Below, one piece after another: positions 10,436 through 20,813 of a stretch of 64,000 nt of DNA (within the stretch, counting starts at the first letter, position 1; each line of letters starts with the position of its first letter). The notes beneath the pieces were generated by a model, which ran no database searches, was not told the origin of the DNA, and was given only the letters and a program-made list of their open reading frames with translations. Position numbers and translations under genes: made by a program. This stretch comes from Merluccius polli. Its lineage: Eukaryota; Chordata; Actinopteri; Gadiformes; Merlucciidae. The DNA lies in contig JAOPHQ010002020.1 in NCBI GenBank assembly GCA_030340625.1, forward strand, positions 62,001 to 126,000, written 5' to 3'.

Positions 10436-11129
10436 GTAAGGGATAATGCCCGACGAGGTATATCATTAACATAAATTAATGGACGACACGGAGGCGTGAA
10501 CCGAAGACGCGAAGCGGAGGACGGTTGCTTCCGCGAAGACATAAAGTGTACATATTTATAATTTGAAATGTGTCCCAGCCTTTATACCACAGATACTATG
10601 GGGTCTATAGCATATAACCGCGTTTTCTGATTACAGTTTAATGCATTTTTCACAATTTACCAGCTGACGTTTTGACGACTAATCACCGCGCCATTCGTTT
10701 CAATGGGAATCGCGACGGCCTATAATTTCAACATAAAGTGTACATATTTATAATTTGAAATGTGTCCCAGCCTTTATACCACAGATACTATAGGGTCTAT
10801 AGCATATAACCGCGTTTTCTGATTATAGTTTAATGCATTTTTCACAATTTACCAGCTGTCGTTTTGAAGGCTGAACAGACAATCTGACTGGAAGTACTTA
10901 GTAGGTGTCCATATGGCATTGATTAATGGCCACCCTGCAGCCAATCAGAATCGAGTATTCCCTCTCCGTTGCCATGGTTACCATCTAGCATTTGAGCCAG
11001 CGCAATAAACTAACTGTCATCAGGCAATTTGACCCGAACGTCTTTCCTAGGTGTACATTAACACCTTTTAACCTACACCCGCCAGCCAATCAGAATCGAG
11101 TATTCACACAGACCATGGTATAAACCAAG
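10436..11129. mobile_element. Non-autonomous repeat element with ends TAAGGGATAAT and CCATGGTATAA (copy A)
   Basis: The left end TAAGGGATAATGCCCGACGA and the right end CAATCAGAATCGAGTATTC...CCATGGTATAA match the two ends of the split copy at 53655-53783 and 62088-62525. The CAATCAGAATCGAGTATTC word occurs twice here (about 10943 and 11085). It lies between the large transposon's gene and right inverted repeat, so it inserted into that transposon. No gene is visible in it. Confidence 0.55.
10539..10867. repeat. Two direct copies of a ~137-bp unit, 192 bp apart
   Basis: ACATAAAGTGTACATATTTA starts both copies, at 10539 and 10731. The copies are nearly identical through ...CACAATTTACCAGCTG, separated by 55 bp of different sequence. 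The high identity suggests a recent duplication inside the element. Confidence 0.9.
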
Positions 11130-11900
11130 TTAAACTGTAGTTGTTATCATGTTCATCATATCACTGGAAAACTACACAGTAAAGTATCGTGCAAATGATA
11201 TTACTATTACATAATAATTACATGGTAGTTATAATAGGACTTATCTGAATACTCTGTGGCTGTCAATAAGAGGTTAGAAAATCTATTAAGAAAGCTATAA
11301 GAACTCTAACAATACAGAGATAACTATGTTGCAGAATAATCTACTGTAGTTAGCAACTGTAACAGTGACACTTTTGACACTGTAGTGGACTGACTAGCTG
11401 CGTAATCTAGCTAGCCATGTAGCTTGGCACTGTAAAAAAAATGTTTATTCAAGACATTTTTTGCTATAGTATAAAATAATCTTGACATTAGACTTACCTG
11501 TCATCGGTCTGTTGGACTCAATTCAACCTCGAGACACAACAGTTATAAACAAAGTTGAGCACGTCAGCTGTGTTACAGTTGTGCACTCTAACAGGGCAGG
11601 CTAGGTAGGAGTTTGATGCACAGTAACAAAACTGTGATTTATCCAAGTGTGTCCTTAAATATATACATTTAGGTCTAAAATCAACAGTAATAATGTAAAA
11701 TACCAGATCTAAGTTTATCATGCATATATATATTTAAAGACTATACATTTGTTTTGTTTATTAATGTTAGCATACAGTTCACAGACAAAGATATCTTACA
11801 ATAGTCTCCCTTCATTTTTTACATTTTTAGATGAATAACAAAAACACACATGAATGAAACATAATGAAATATTATACATATGTGACTGGGAGGATTAGGT
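11130..11900. other. AT-rich spacer inside the large transposon
   Basis: Low-GC sequence with no convincing coding frame, repeat pair or RNA gene. It would contain the upstream region of the minus-strand transposon gene. Confidence 0.4.
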
Positions 11901-12230
11901 AGCAATTTCCTTGGCCACCCCTTGGGGGCGCTAGAGCAAGTTCCTGAGCACAATTCTGATGCCACCATTGGATTAATTGACCAAGAAAACATAGGATTAG
12001 CATGTCTAAGTAAGTTTCTAGGTTGTCTAGAAGCTAAGGTACCTGAAATTATGCATTTTCTGTCGGCCATTTTGAAAGTCCAAAATGGCCGACTTGCAGG
12101 TGTCTGCGCAAATGGCAACATGGATTTTTGGATTCCCCAAGGTCTGAAGATTCCAAAAATGTATAGGTTTGCTAATCTCCACGAAACCCCCACAGAATTA
12201 TGTTTTTTAACATAGTGAACCTGACTATTA
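11901..12230 (-). repeat. Right terminal inverted repeat of the large transposon
   Basis: Inverse of 4834-5148, ending CATAGTGAACCTGACTATTA. It contains a perfect hairpin at about 12061-12092: 12-bp arms GTCGGCCATTTT and AAAATGGCCGAC around an 8-nt loop. It also carries a GGGGGCGCTAGAG block near 11923. About 13 bp further out both sides still share CGAAGTTG, so the true end may lie a little beyond. Confidence 0.85.
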
Positions 12231-12256
12231 GGGGAGCGGTACAACTTCGTAAGTGT

Positions 12257-13495
12257 TTAGTAGATGGTCAGGGTCATATCGCAATAGGATTCTTCATCGT
12301 CGGTTGGAAGGGGTTCGACCAGGAGTGAGACCATCTGATGTTCATAGTCTCTGGGGGCATTTTCTTTGGACAGGGCCGTGGCAATGAGTCTGGCACACAG
12401 GGTGCGGGCACAGGGGATGCAGCAACATCCACAGGTGATGAGAATGGCCAGAAAACAGGCCAGGGATGTGAGGACGGCCATGACAAGGGCCTTCCACTTG
12501 CCGAACAGGCCTCGCATCCAGGCCTCGAGTGGGTTGTCCAACCCAGAGGCTTCTTTCAGCTCCGTGGACAGGGCTCGGAGACCATTGAGTGCTTTGGTAA
12601 CGGACCCATCCGGGACCGTTTTGTTGGGGATGAACGTGCAGCACTGGTCACCGAACATAGCGCAGACACCTCCTTTCTCGGCCAGGAGCATGTCCAGAGC
12701 TACGAGGTTCTGGAACGCCATTAGGGAGGTAGCGAGTTGGGTAGAGATGCCCTCCACGGCATCTCGGGTGAGGTTGGCTAGGCGTTGCACATTGTAGTGG
12801 ATATAATTAATACGATCAACGTTTTTGTTTGGTGTAATAGGGAAGAGAGCTGATAGGAGCGGTATGTTCTCGAATCCGGCCCCGATCTGATCCGCTAATT
12901 TGTACTCGTTTGGAATGCCCCGTGGAATGCCTATGGCATCGATGTAGCAGGGAGAGTTTTGGGTGAGGTCGAAACTGGCGGGGTAGGTAGTGTCGCGTCG
13001 GGTGCGTTCAGGGGCCGTATTGTTAGTTGCATTAGACGTTTGGACGAATACGGTCACAGGTACAGTTAGCCGCACGATAGTACAGGTCCCAGACCAGTGT
13101 TTAGGTAGGCGCAATCGCAGAGTAGTAGTATCGCATAGCCAATAAAGGTCCATTCGACCGAGAGTTAGTTGAGTCATATTTGGCCATCCAGTAACGTTAT
13201 AGGTGTGTTGACACCATGCCGCGGGAAGATCCCCTACCGGTCGCGTACTCACTCGAGTGAAACTCCAATAGGGGCGGGTTGCGCTTTGAAGGTGGGCGGA
13301 GTCGTTTTGTTCAGGCCGGGGGGAAAGAGTCGTCAGAGTCGTTTCTTCGTGGGGCATGGGGGTCGTCGTAGGGGAGGATGGTTCTGCGTCTGCGGGCAGG
13401 GGGGTTGTAGACAATTGGGGGGTTATGGATAGTACCTTGGGTGGCGTTGGTGCGGGTGGCGTTGATGCGGTTGGTACCACCGTTGTTGGGGGTGT
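12257..13495 (-). pseudogene. Endogenous retrovirus env remnant (truncated SU plus TM subunit)
   Basis: The open frame has no ATG; it begins after a TGA at about 13496. From the GTG at 13480, residues 1-65 are Pro/Thr-rich like a surface-unit linker. A basic RTRR cleavage-type site is at 159-162. The transmembrane subunit follows with a CX6CC motif (C273, C280, C281), the hallmark of gammaretrovirus-type and related TM proteins. A hydrophobic anchor spans about 331-355, with a Cys-rich stretch after it and a short cytoplasmic tail. The N-terminal receptor-binding portion of SU and any signal peptide are missing, so this is a broken copy. The TM half is well preserved and resembles env genes of percomorph fish retroviruses. 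It lies downstream of an integrase fragment on the same strand, in the normal pol-env order. Confidence 0.85.
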
Positions 13496-13677
13496 TCAAT
13501 TCCCAACACTTCCTCTTGTGGACCTTGACGTATAGGTAGTCACCAGGTAGGGTCAGGGGAGCCGGGTGGGTAACATGAGATGGCGGGCAGTAACCTGAGT
13601 GAACAAAGCTCGAGAAACAAGGGTTAGGGCCTGGACGTATTCTAACAGGACTTCATCTAGGTGATCTGTCATGGGCC
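13496..13677 (-). other. Retroviral remnant between integrase and env
   Basis: No frame is open through this stretch. An overlapping minus-strand frame (13499-13311) is Asn/Pro/Arg-rich and probably represents a shifted SU segment. Confidence 0.4.
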
Positions 13678-14145
13678 CTACAGACGGAGTGTGAGGACCT
13701 GACATCGGTGATCAAGTCCTAGGGCGCGTTCTACCTCATCTAGCAGTCTGTTCACGAAATGGCTACCGTTGTCTGAGGCTATGGTCTTGGGGAAGCCCCA
13801 TCTAGGAATGTCATTTAGCAGGTGTTTTACTACCGTTTGGGCGTCTTCGTGTTTGGCGGGGAAAGCTTCTACCCATCTAAAGAATCGGTCTATTATGACT
13901 AACAGATAATGATACCCTCTCACTTGGTTGTCTTTGCCCATGTCGGTGTAGTCTATGCACAGTTCTTGGAACGGGAGTGGGGGAACGGGGAAGTGGCCTC
14001 GTGGTGGCTTTTGGCTTGGTCGGGGGTTGTGGGCTTGGCAGGTCTGGCAGTTGTGGACGTGTTGTCGTACAATGGCTTCCATCTCGGGATGGAACCAGTC
14101 AGGTGAAATGGCTTCAATCGTCGTCCTAGACCTTGTAACTATCAT
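13678..14145 (-). pseudogene. Retroviral integrase fragment
   Basis: The 155-residue frame shows the tail of an HHCC zinc-binding region (HVHNCQTC, ending at C36) and the start of the integrase core. Two catalytic Asp blocks are present: CIDYTD (D65) and ASDNGSHF (D125). The frame loses similarity about 20 residues after the second Asp and stops, so the third catalytic Glu and the C-terminal domain are absent. It shares strand and order with env at 12257-13495 and is the 3' end of pol from the same provirus. Reverse transcriptase, RNase H and protease are not present nearby. Confidence 0.85.
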
Positions 14146-14149
14146 TCAA

Positions 14150-16290
14150 AGGTAACTAGTCACATAAATAGGAGAAATTACATAAAAATGGTACAATATG
14201 ATAAGTTTTGTTTTCTTAAACTCCATTGTGTTAGAAGTAGCTCAGTACCTCAAGCTGTAAAATTATTTGCAAGTTGGCCACTGGGGGTAACAACTATCAA
14301 ACCCACACACACACGGGAAGCATGTGTGCAGAAACTTCCTGGACTACAACATGCAGTGCAGGTTTCTAACAGTAGGGGAGCTGTTGTCTTCACCTGCTTT
14401 AATTTCATTCATATCACAGACAATTTTGTTGGCATGTCCAGACAACATTTGTCTGACCAAAGCAATTTGGCAATTTAACAAATAAAACCCAAAACCCAAA
14501 ACAAAAACAAAAATAAAATGAAATCTATCTCAACAAAACACATGGAAAGCAAGATATGGCCATGACAACAGTGGCGGGACTTATACCACGCAGTCCACTC
14601 TCCCACTCTGGCAACCCAGAACAAACTTTCTTTTAACTATTTCAACACCCCACTATGGAGGTATTGTGAGCAACCCAATGATGGACTTGTTTTATTGTAA
14701 CACACGCAACACTGCGTATCAGGTTTTTTTCATTGTAATAACTACCGCACTCCCGCAGGGTCCTTTTAGGGCGGGTCCCTCTCTCAGTTTGGTGAGGGGG
14801 AATTTCCCTGGACTGTAAGAGTCCCCAGCGCTGGTTGACCCCTGGACTTCTGTGGACGAGCGGTAGAGGAGATAACTTCTGATTTAAATGAATAGTACCC
14901 AACTTAACTGAGCTGTTGGTCTGCTAATCGTCCCACAAAACACTAAAACACTTTTACACAGTTATAAAACAAATACACAGAGAGAACAAAAAAACAGAAA
15001 ACATAAAAACAAATAACAGACACTAATACATATCCTTAAACGTTCTCATGATCACAGTGTTTTCTTTATTTATGTTTTATTCTAACCCCTCTAAGTCTTG
15101 CGATCCCCATGGGACATACTGAGCTTGTTGTCCCTTTACCACTGTGCACAAGGCAACCTTGTGTCTCTTGAAAGGCACCGTCAAACAAATGTATTATCAT
15201 TATTATTATCATCATTATTAGACACCTCACGAGACATTCGAGATGTCCCTTTGGAGAGGAGTTCCCTGGCCACGGAGGTCCCCTCCTTCGCTTAGGATTC
15301 TCGTACAAATGTAGATAAAGGAAAAGAAATAAACACAGAGAGCAAATTTGCTTCATATTAATGACAAGACGACATTTTAATGGTAATCAATCAGTTGTAA
15401 CATAAGAACATCTTTAATCGCTGTAATAACATCTGTCAACATAGGGTTATTTATGAATTTAAAATTCTCGATTATATAATTCATGATCAAGTAATGACCA
15501 CCAATAAACAGAATTATTGTACTAGGCCTCATTCTGCCTTCTCCCCCCTTGTAGCTCCAAGAGTGCAATAGGGGCGTGTGTGTGTCTGTGTAACCTGTAG
15601 CTCCTCCTAAAATCCTTGCATGCGCAGTTCACTTGTTAAAGTGACTTCAGAGAGAGCGGAGCCGGGCCAACGCCCTTCTGAATCTGAGGGGGAAACCTGG
15701 TGGCCCCCTGGATAGAGAATCATTTGCATCGCCTCTGCGAGTCTTTCTATAGGCTTCCACCAGCAGTTGTTTAACAAATAGCTTCACAACTTTAAGAAAT
15801 AATAAAACTGCTTTTTACAATATTTAGATAAGGAGTCGTCACTCCTGTAATTAAACTACTTATCATTAATAATATTTAGAGCGCAATCACTAATAAGTAA
15901 CTTCATCCACTCATCTGCAGCACACTCACACAATGTAATAATATCTATAACTGCTGTTTATTCTACTTTTTTCTTTACAGTCTCTCACACATCCGTTCCT
16001 AGGCACTTTTCAAAGACCAAACGTAGACTAAAATTAACTTTAGGCCTAATGATCCCTATAATCCCTTATAATTTTCTTTCTTACACGCCAAATAACAGAA
16101 GGGCCAGTTTCTTTGTCCCCTCCAAGTGATTGTAAAGCTGCTCTGCTCCCCTCCCACCTTTTCACTTTTCTCCTCTCCTTCTTTCTAACCCCTGCTCTCT
16201 ACAGGCTTCCCAAGCCACTCTGCTCGATCCTATTACCTGACTCCTAGGTATACAAACACTATTCTTAATACAATTTATTTGAGCAGATTC
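14150..16290. other. Unassigned sequence inside the retroviral remnant
   Basis: This stretch separates the integrase fragment from the gag-like frame. It contains a short TTA/TCA-rich tract near 15190-15215, a GT tract near 15575, and no recognisable pol, tRNA or other gene. It may be a replacement of the missing pol region by other insertions or decayed LTR sequence; no matching pair was found. Confidence 0.4.
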
Positions 16291-16296
16291 CAATCG

Positions 16297-16728
16297 TTAG
16301 TAAGGGGAGGGGTAGGGAAGTAGAGCCCTCTGCTCTTTGGTCGCCGGGAGGCCGGGGTTGGTAGTCGGAGTCGGGGTTGAGGTAGGGGTCACGGGAGGGG
16401 CAGTCGGGGAGGTAGGGTCGGGGGTGGCCGTTGCGGGTCGTTTGTCTTCAGTCACGGCCATGGTCAGGGTCGGGGGCAGGGTACGGCGGGCTGCCCTAGC
16501 TGTCTCTCTAGTTACCTCAGCCTCCAGGTTGCGGAGGTGAGCTTCGGCTAGGCCGGTCTTGGACACCCACCCTTGCTTCTCCCATTGCTGTCTGTACTTC
16601 ACATGTCTATTCAACCACTTTTTCTTTCCCTCCGGCCCAGCACCCGCTTCGGTGCTCGCGGCCAGGATTACATCAACTTTCCGCATCTGGACTTCTCTCT
16701 CCATCTTACCGATCTTCCGATCGCACAT
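16297..16728 (-). pseudogene. Possible retroviral gag fragment
   Basis: The 143-residue minus-strand frame has a basic, helical N-terminal part (KKKWLNRHVKYRQQWEKQGW around residues 35-54). It then turns into a Pro/Thr-rich tail (about 95-130) ending LLPYPSPY. The composition and position, upstream of integrase and env on the same strand, fit the N-terminal region of a gag polyprotein. There is no capsid or zinc-knuckle homology, so function is inferred from context only. The frame opens about 18 codons upstream of this ATG. Confidence 0.35.
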
Positions 16729-16819
16729 CTTAGCAACTTTCCTGATCCTTTCTTCTATTCCTACACTTGCTTAACCGCTCTATCCTATGGCTCGGCGGCC
16801 GTCTATCCTCAACCACAGC

Positions 16820-16975
16820 ACAGCAGTTATCACCAACACAGCGATCAGACAATATATTCTCCACTCCGCGAATACATATATCTATCACTAACCCAGCAGT
16901 TGTAACCAACACAGTGATCAGATAATATATTCTCCACTCCGCGAATACATATATCTATCACTAATACAGCAGTTA
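16820..16975. repeat. 73-bp tandem duplication
   Basis: AATATATTCTCCACTCCGCG occurs at 16851 and 16924 with flanking sequence repeated at the same 73-bp offset, and a third partial unit begins near 16967. A CA-rich stretch follows (16975-17085). Confidence 0.85.
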
Positions 16976-17229
16976 TAACCAACACACGCACTCAAGTACT
17001 TTCGCACTCACAGACCTGCGCACACACACGCACACACAGACCGGCGCACACACAGACCAGCGCACACACACAAATACAGGTATACAGGGTTATGCACGTG
17101 GTACCACCTATGATTATGAGCAACCTCGGTAGCGGGAGTAGCTACCGATGTCCTCGACCGCGGTCCCCCTTAAGGGCGTCAGACCGTCGGGTCCTCCTCC
17201 GTCTAGCGTACGAATATGTGCGCTATCGA

Positions 17230-18250
17230 GGTATACAAGTTCCGTCCTCAGGACTCTCAGGGAGTGGAACAATTGTTCAAAAGGTCAGGGTATCCAATAC
17301 GCTACCTAAACATCTAGGCCTCAAAACCTCTAGCTCAGGAGTCTGGCCTCTTAGGCAGAGCTCTATAGGCTCTTGGTCAGGGTGTCTACCACGCTACCGA
17401 ATTGCCTGGGCCTAAAAAAACCTCTAGCTAAGGAATTTAACCTGTTAGACGGAGCCCCTCGGGCATCTGGGTCAGGGTATCGAACACACTACCGAATTGC
17501 GGACAGGGAGGGGATGGAACAATTGTTCAGGAGGTCAGGGTATTCAACACGCTACCTACACATCTAGGCCTCAAAACCTCTAGCTCAGGAGTCTGGCCTC
17601 TTAGGCAGAGCTCTATAGGCTCTTGGTCAGGGTGTCTACCACGCTACCGAATCGCCTGGGCCTCAAAAAACCTCTAGCTAAGGAATTTAACCTGTTAGAC
17701 GGAGCCCCTCGGGCATCTGGGTCAGGGTATCGAACACGCTACCGAATTGCGGACAGGGAGGGGATGGAACAATTGTTCAGGAGGTCAGGGTATTCAACAC
17801 GCTACCTACACATCTAGGCCTCAAAACCTCTAGCTAAGGAGTCTAGCCTCTTAGGCGGAGCTCTATAGGCTCTTGGTCAGGGTGTCCAGCGCGCTACCTA
17901 AACGACTAGCCCTCAAAAAACCTCTAGCTAAGGAATTTAACCTGTTAGACGGAGCCCCTCGGGCATCTGGGTCAGGGTATTGAACACGCTACCGAATTGC
18001 GGATAGGGAGGGGGTGGAACAATCGTTCAGGATGTCAGGGTATTCAACACGCTACCCAAACATCTAGGCCTCAAAACCTCTAGCTAAGGAGTCTAGCCTC
18101 TTAGGCGGAGCTCTATAGGCTCTTGGTCAGGGTGTCCAGCACGCTACTGAATCGCCTAGACCTCAAAACCTCTAGCTAAGGAATTTAACCTGTTAGATGG
18201 AGCCCCTCGGGCATCTGGGTCAGGGTATTGAACACGCTACCGAATTCACA
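17230..18250. repeat. 250-bp tandem array, about four copies
   Basis: TCTTGGTCAGGGTGTC recurs at 17371, 17621, 17871 and 18121, a period of exactly 250 bp. Each unit holds three related sub-blocks beginning GTCAGGGT at internal spacings of about 95, 63 and 92 bp, pointing to an older shorter repeat. The duplicate frames at 17373-17567 and 17623-17817 come from the array and are not genes. It lies upstream of the gag-like frame on the provirus strand, so it could be a leader or LTR repeat. Confidence 0.95.
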
Positions 18251-18713
18251 GTTTTGCCGATAGTCGTTGACAGGGTATGACAATTGTATCAGAAGGTATT
18301 ATTTTTTAACAGTATCTTATCATTACAATTTATGCACGGTTTACCATTACCTGGACCACTGCCCCACTATGTTTCATGAGCCACTACGCAGATTTGAACA
18401 ATTCTGTCAACAGGTTCTGCTTACCTTTTAATCATGTGCACAGGGACAGTGGACTCAGGTTGGTGGCGTCACCGGCGCAGGCCCCCGCCGTTGTAAAAAA
18501 AAATCTTAATGTGGCCCTAATACTCCGTCGTAATATATTAATGAGACTTCCCATACCCGTATGAATTAATGAGATGTCACGTAGCGCCCCGCAAGAAGAA
18601 AATCATTCATTCAAGCCATGTACTGTTTTCTCGATCGCTCTGCCCTGTCAAATGATATGGAGGGGTTTGTTTACTAGTTCTACCATCGGAGAACGCTTCG
18701 TCTTTTGCCACCC
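18251..18713. other. Unassigned sequence between tandem array and Harbinger-like element
   Basis: No gene or repeat pair was recognised here. Confidence 0.4.
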
Positions 18714-18858
18714 GGGGGGTATACTACGAAGCTCACTGAACATACCCAGGCTTTCTTTAGATAACCTGGATCGACAAATACGAAACTCGCGATCAGAGTT
18801 AAACGGTTCCACGAAGCTCGCTTGCGAGTCACTTTGTCAAGCCAGGTTTTCCGCTTTA

Positions 18859-19453
18859 TGGTGCATTCCATTTGTCCACCCGACTCGATCTGCGAGTCGG
18901 ATTTCCGAGTTACGAACCGGAAGTTGCAAATAGAACGCCCCCGAGGTCGGAAATACGACTCGTCAACTCGTCTGAACTCAGAGGACCCCGAGTTCAGTAA
19001 CAAAGATGGCTACTCCGAACTGGCTAGAGACGTTCCATGTTGCTATGACAACAATGCCGATTCTTGAGCAGAAAGCCGATTCTTGAGCAGTAGCCTAACG
19101 TTATCAAAACGGAATATTCAGAATATTCAGATATCACACTGGGAAATACGAGTTGTGTAGTATGTAATGAACATGTGAAATCCGCGGTGGGTGCACCGTA
19201 AACAAGATAATCACTATAGACTTTCACTATAAATCTTGGGTAATTTCTCTGTGATCAATGTGTCTATATTTAATTAACGTTTAAACACAGAATGATACTG
19301 TTTTTCAAGCATATTAAAGTCGCGTCCATCTTTTCTCCGACTCGTCTTGTTGTGTGCCAAATAGAACGCAAAAACCCGGGGTCACTCATTTTCCGAGACG
19401 GATGTGACGTCACACCCGAGCTGCAAGTCTTACGAGACAAATAGAACGCACCA
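18859..19453. mobile_element. Harbinger-type MITE with TTA target duplication
   Basis: The left end TGGTGCATTCCATTTGTC and the inverse right end TGGTGCGTTCTATTTGTC match at 16 of 18 positions. Both sides are flanked by TTA (18856-18858 and 19454-19456), the TWA-type duplication typical of PIF/Harbinger elements. The internal sequence has several ATAGAACGC words and no gene. It is nested inside the 18714-20679 remnant. Confidence 0.8.
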
Positions 19454-19513
19454 TTAGTTTCAATGCGCGTTCACATAAAAAGGGCGTAACCCAACATCAT
19501 TCACCTTGACGAA

Positions 19514-19702
19514 ATGGATCTGACGGAGCGAACACGGGCTATGTATTTCACCCAGGAGGAGCAAGTAGTGATTATGAACTCATACGAGGAGTTTAAAAAG
19601 CAAATAACGGCAAGGGGCAATACAGTTGCCCATAATAAGGCTGGCGTGCTGGCAAAAAATAGCAGATTCTGTGAATGCGTGAAAAGATTCTGCATAGCCT
19701 AA
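19514..19702 (+). pseudogene. Myb/SANT-like DNA-binding domain fragment of Harbinger type
   Basis: The first 40 residues (FTQEEQVVIMNSYEEFKKQI and GNTVAHNKA) match the start of the Myb/SANT-like protein that accompanies Harbinger transposases and binds the element ends. The frame then departs from the family. A neighbouring frame over the next 40 bases reads a CWQKIADSVNA-type continuation, indicating a frameshift near 19645. The protein is therefore truncated. Its place inside the Harbinger-like element supports the identification. Confidence 0.65.
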
Positions 19703-20124
19703 TTGTCTAAAAATAATTATGCCAAATGCAGAATTGTTCGCCATTAATCCCAATAGAGTGCATATGATTGCAAAATGCAAAAGCAACCTCCAACTTGCTT
19801 TATTGTGTAATTTAGGGTATTCCTTTCAAATACATCATGTAAGGAACGTATTGCATGTGCTGGAAGGTAGCGACGGTGGTGTGGTGGATTAGTATGCGAG
19901 CTGAACGCCAGCGACCGGGGTGCATATCTTGCCTGTCCATCATCATGCCTTTTACCCCCATCTAGATTACCAAACTGGATAATTCCATAACATTAATGAA
20001 TAAGTATTCCATACGACATAAGAAATATAACTTATTAAACTACACATAAATGCACTTCACTTGGGAAACGAACCCAGCACGCAGAATCTCAAGACTGATG
20101 TGGTACCTCCACTCTACCGCTCAT

Positions 20125-20568
20125 TCACGTATACAGGTGTTTTCTTTTATCTGCAAGTTGATAACTTGCAACTTGACAGTTTGTGTTGGCAAAAAGTTTG
20201 GAAACACCACGAATATATTTAGCAGTGTATTTAGGGCAGCTACAACCTTGCGTATCGCAAGGCACCTTTTTGCTTATATTTTCGGCATCACCAACTGTAT
20301 GCAAATATGTACCCGTGGCAACAAATCGCAGTGAAACACAGACACACTGCGCACAGCTTCCTTTTGTAGCATTGCCTACATAAGGTCCAACAAGGATGAT
20401 CAAATAGCGATGAGAATCTGTATCTCTCATAAAGAATATCCTCAGGCAATGCCAAGGGATCGGATCTGTCCCGAAAGCGGCGCTCATTTTTAAGAAGCCG
20501 ATATAATCGGAAAGTCTTAGCTGAAAACCTCCTCCCGACCAGGTTTGGTTGCCAGCATAAGTTACCAT
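20125..20568 (-). pseudogene. HARBI1-like transposase nuclease fragment
   Basis: Within a 147-residue minus-strand frame, residues about 80-97 (LRFVATGTYLHTVGDAEN) match the conserved (F/Y)ATG(T/S)(F/Y) and VGDAE(N/H) region upstream of the catalytic core in Harbinger transposases. Sequence after ISKK diverges, as expected after a frameshift. The DDE residues are not in this frame. It is antisense to the SANT-like fragment, as often seen in these two-gene elements. Confidence 0.6.
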
Positions 20569-20813
20569 GGTGATATAGCGACGCTAAAAGAGAGCGACTT
20601 TCGTAGGACAGCTAACCCAGGCTTTGAGCGCAACATACCTCGCTAACCCACTAATCGAGGTTCGTAGTACACCCCCCCCAGAAGAACGTATATTGTTGTT
20701 GTGACGTCGTGGTGATTTGTTGTGTTGATAACATAGACATCTCATATCATGAATGTATCTAATGGATGTATATAGTAACATACAGTATGTATAAGATGTC
20801 TATGGTTGATAAC

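Larger units (their letters stand above)
4834..12230 (-). mobile_element. Large DNA transposon encoding DDE-like transposase, XPG-like nuclease and CXC domain
   Basis: Two inverted copies of a roughly 320-bp sequence (4834-5148 and 11901-12230) bracket one long minus-strand frame (10306 to 5504). The frame carries zinc-binding motifs, a probable RNase-H-fold transposase, an XPG/FEN1-like nuclease and a tesmin/TSO1-type CXC tail. Long inverted ends plus an XPG-like nuclease recall the Academ group of eukaryotic DNA transposons, which has been described as carrying XPG-like nucleases; that assignment comes from memory. A simple target duplication was not recognised at the ends. A second repeat (10436-11129) has inserted between the gene and the right end. 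The right end stops 27 bp from the env stop of a retroviral remnant. Confidence 0.65.
18714..20679. mobile_element. PIF/Harbinger-like transposon remnant
   Basis: The ends are GGGGGGTATACTACGAAGC (left) and the inverse of GGGGTGTACTACGAACC (right), about 17 bp of near-inverted sequence. Inside are the two gene types typical of Harbinger elements: a Myb/SANT-like DNA-binding fragment on the + strand and a HARBI1-like nuclease fragment on the - strand. Both are frameshifted. No clean target duplication was seen at the outer ends. Confidence 0.7.

Noticed and set aside
17373..17817. Two near-identical 64-codon frames
   Set aside because: They are consecutive units of the 250-bp tandem array.
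19870..19945. tRNA-like stretch with possible A and B boxes (GTGGATTAGTATG and GACCGGGGTGCATATC)
   Set aside because: The B box departs from consensus and no cloverleaf could be drawn with confidence; at most a decayed SINE head.
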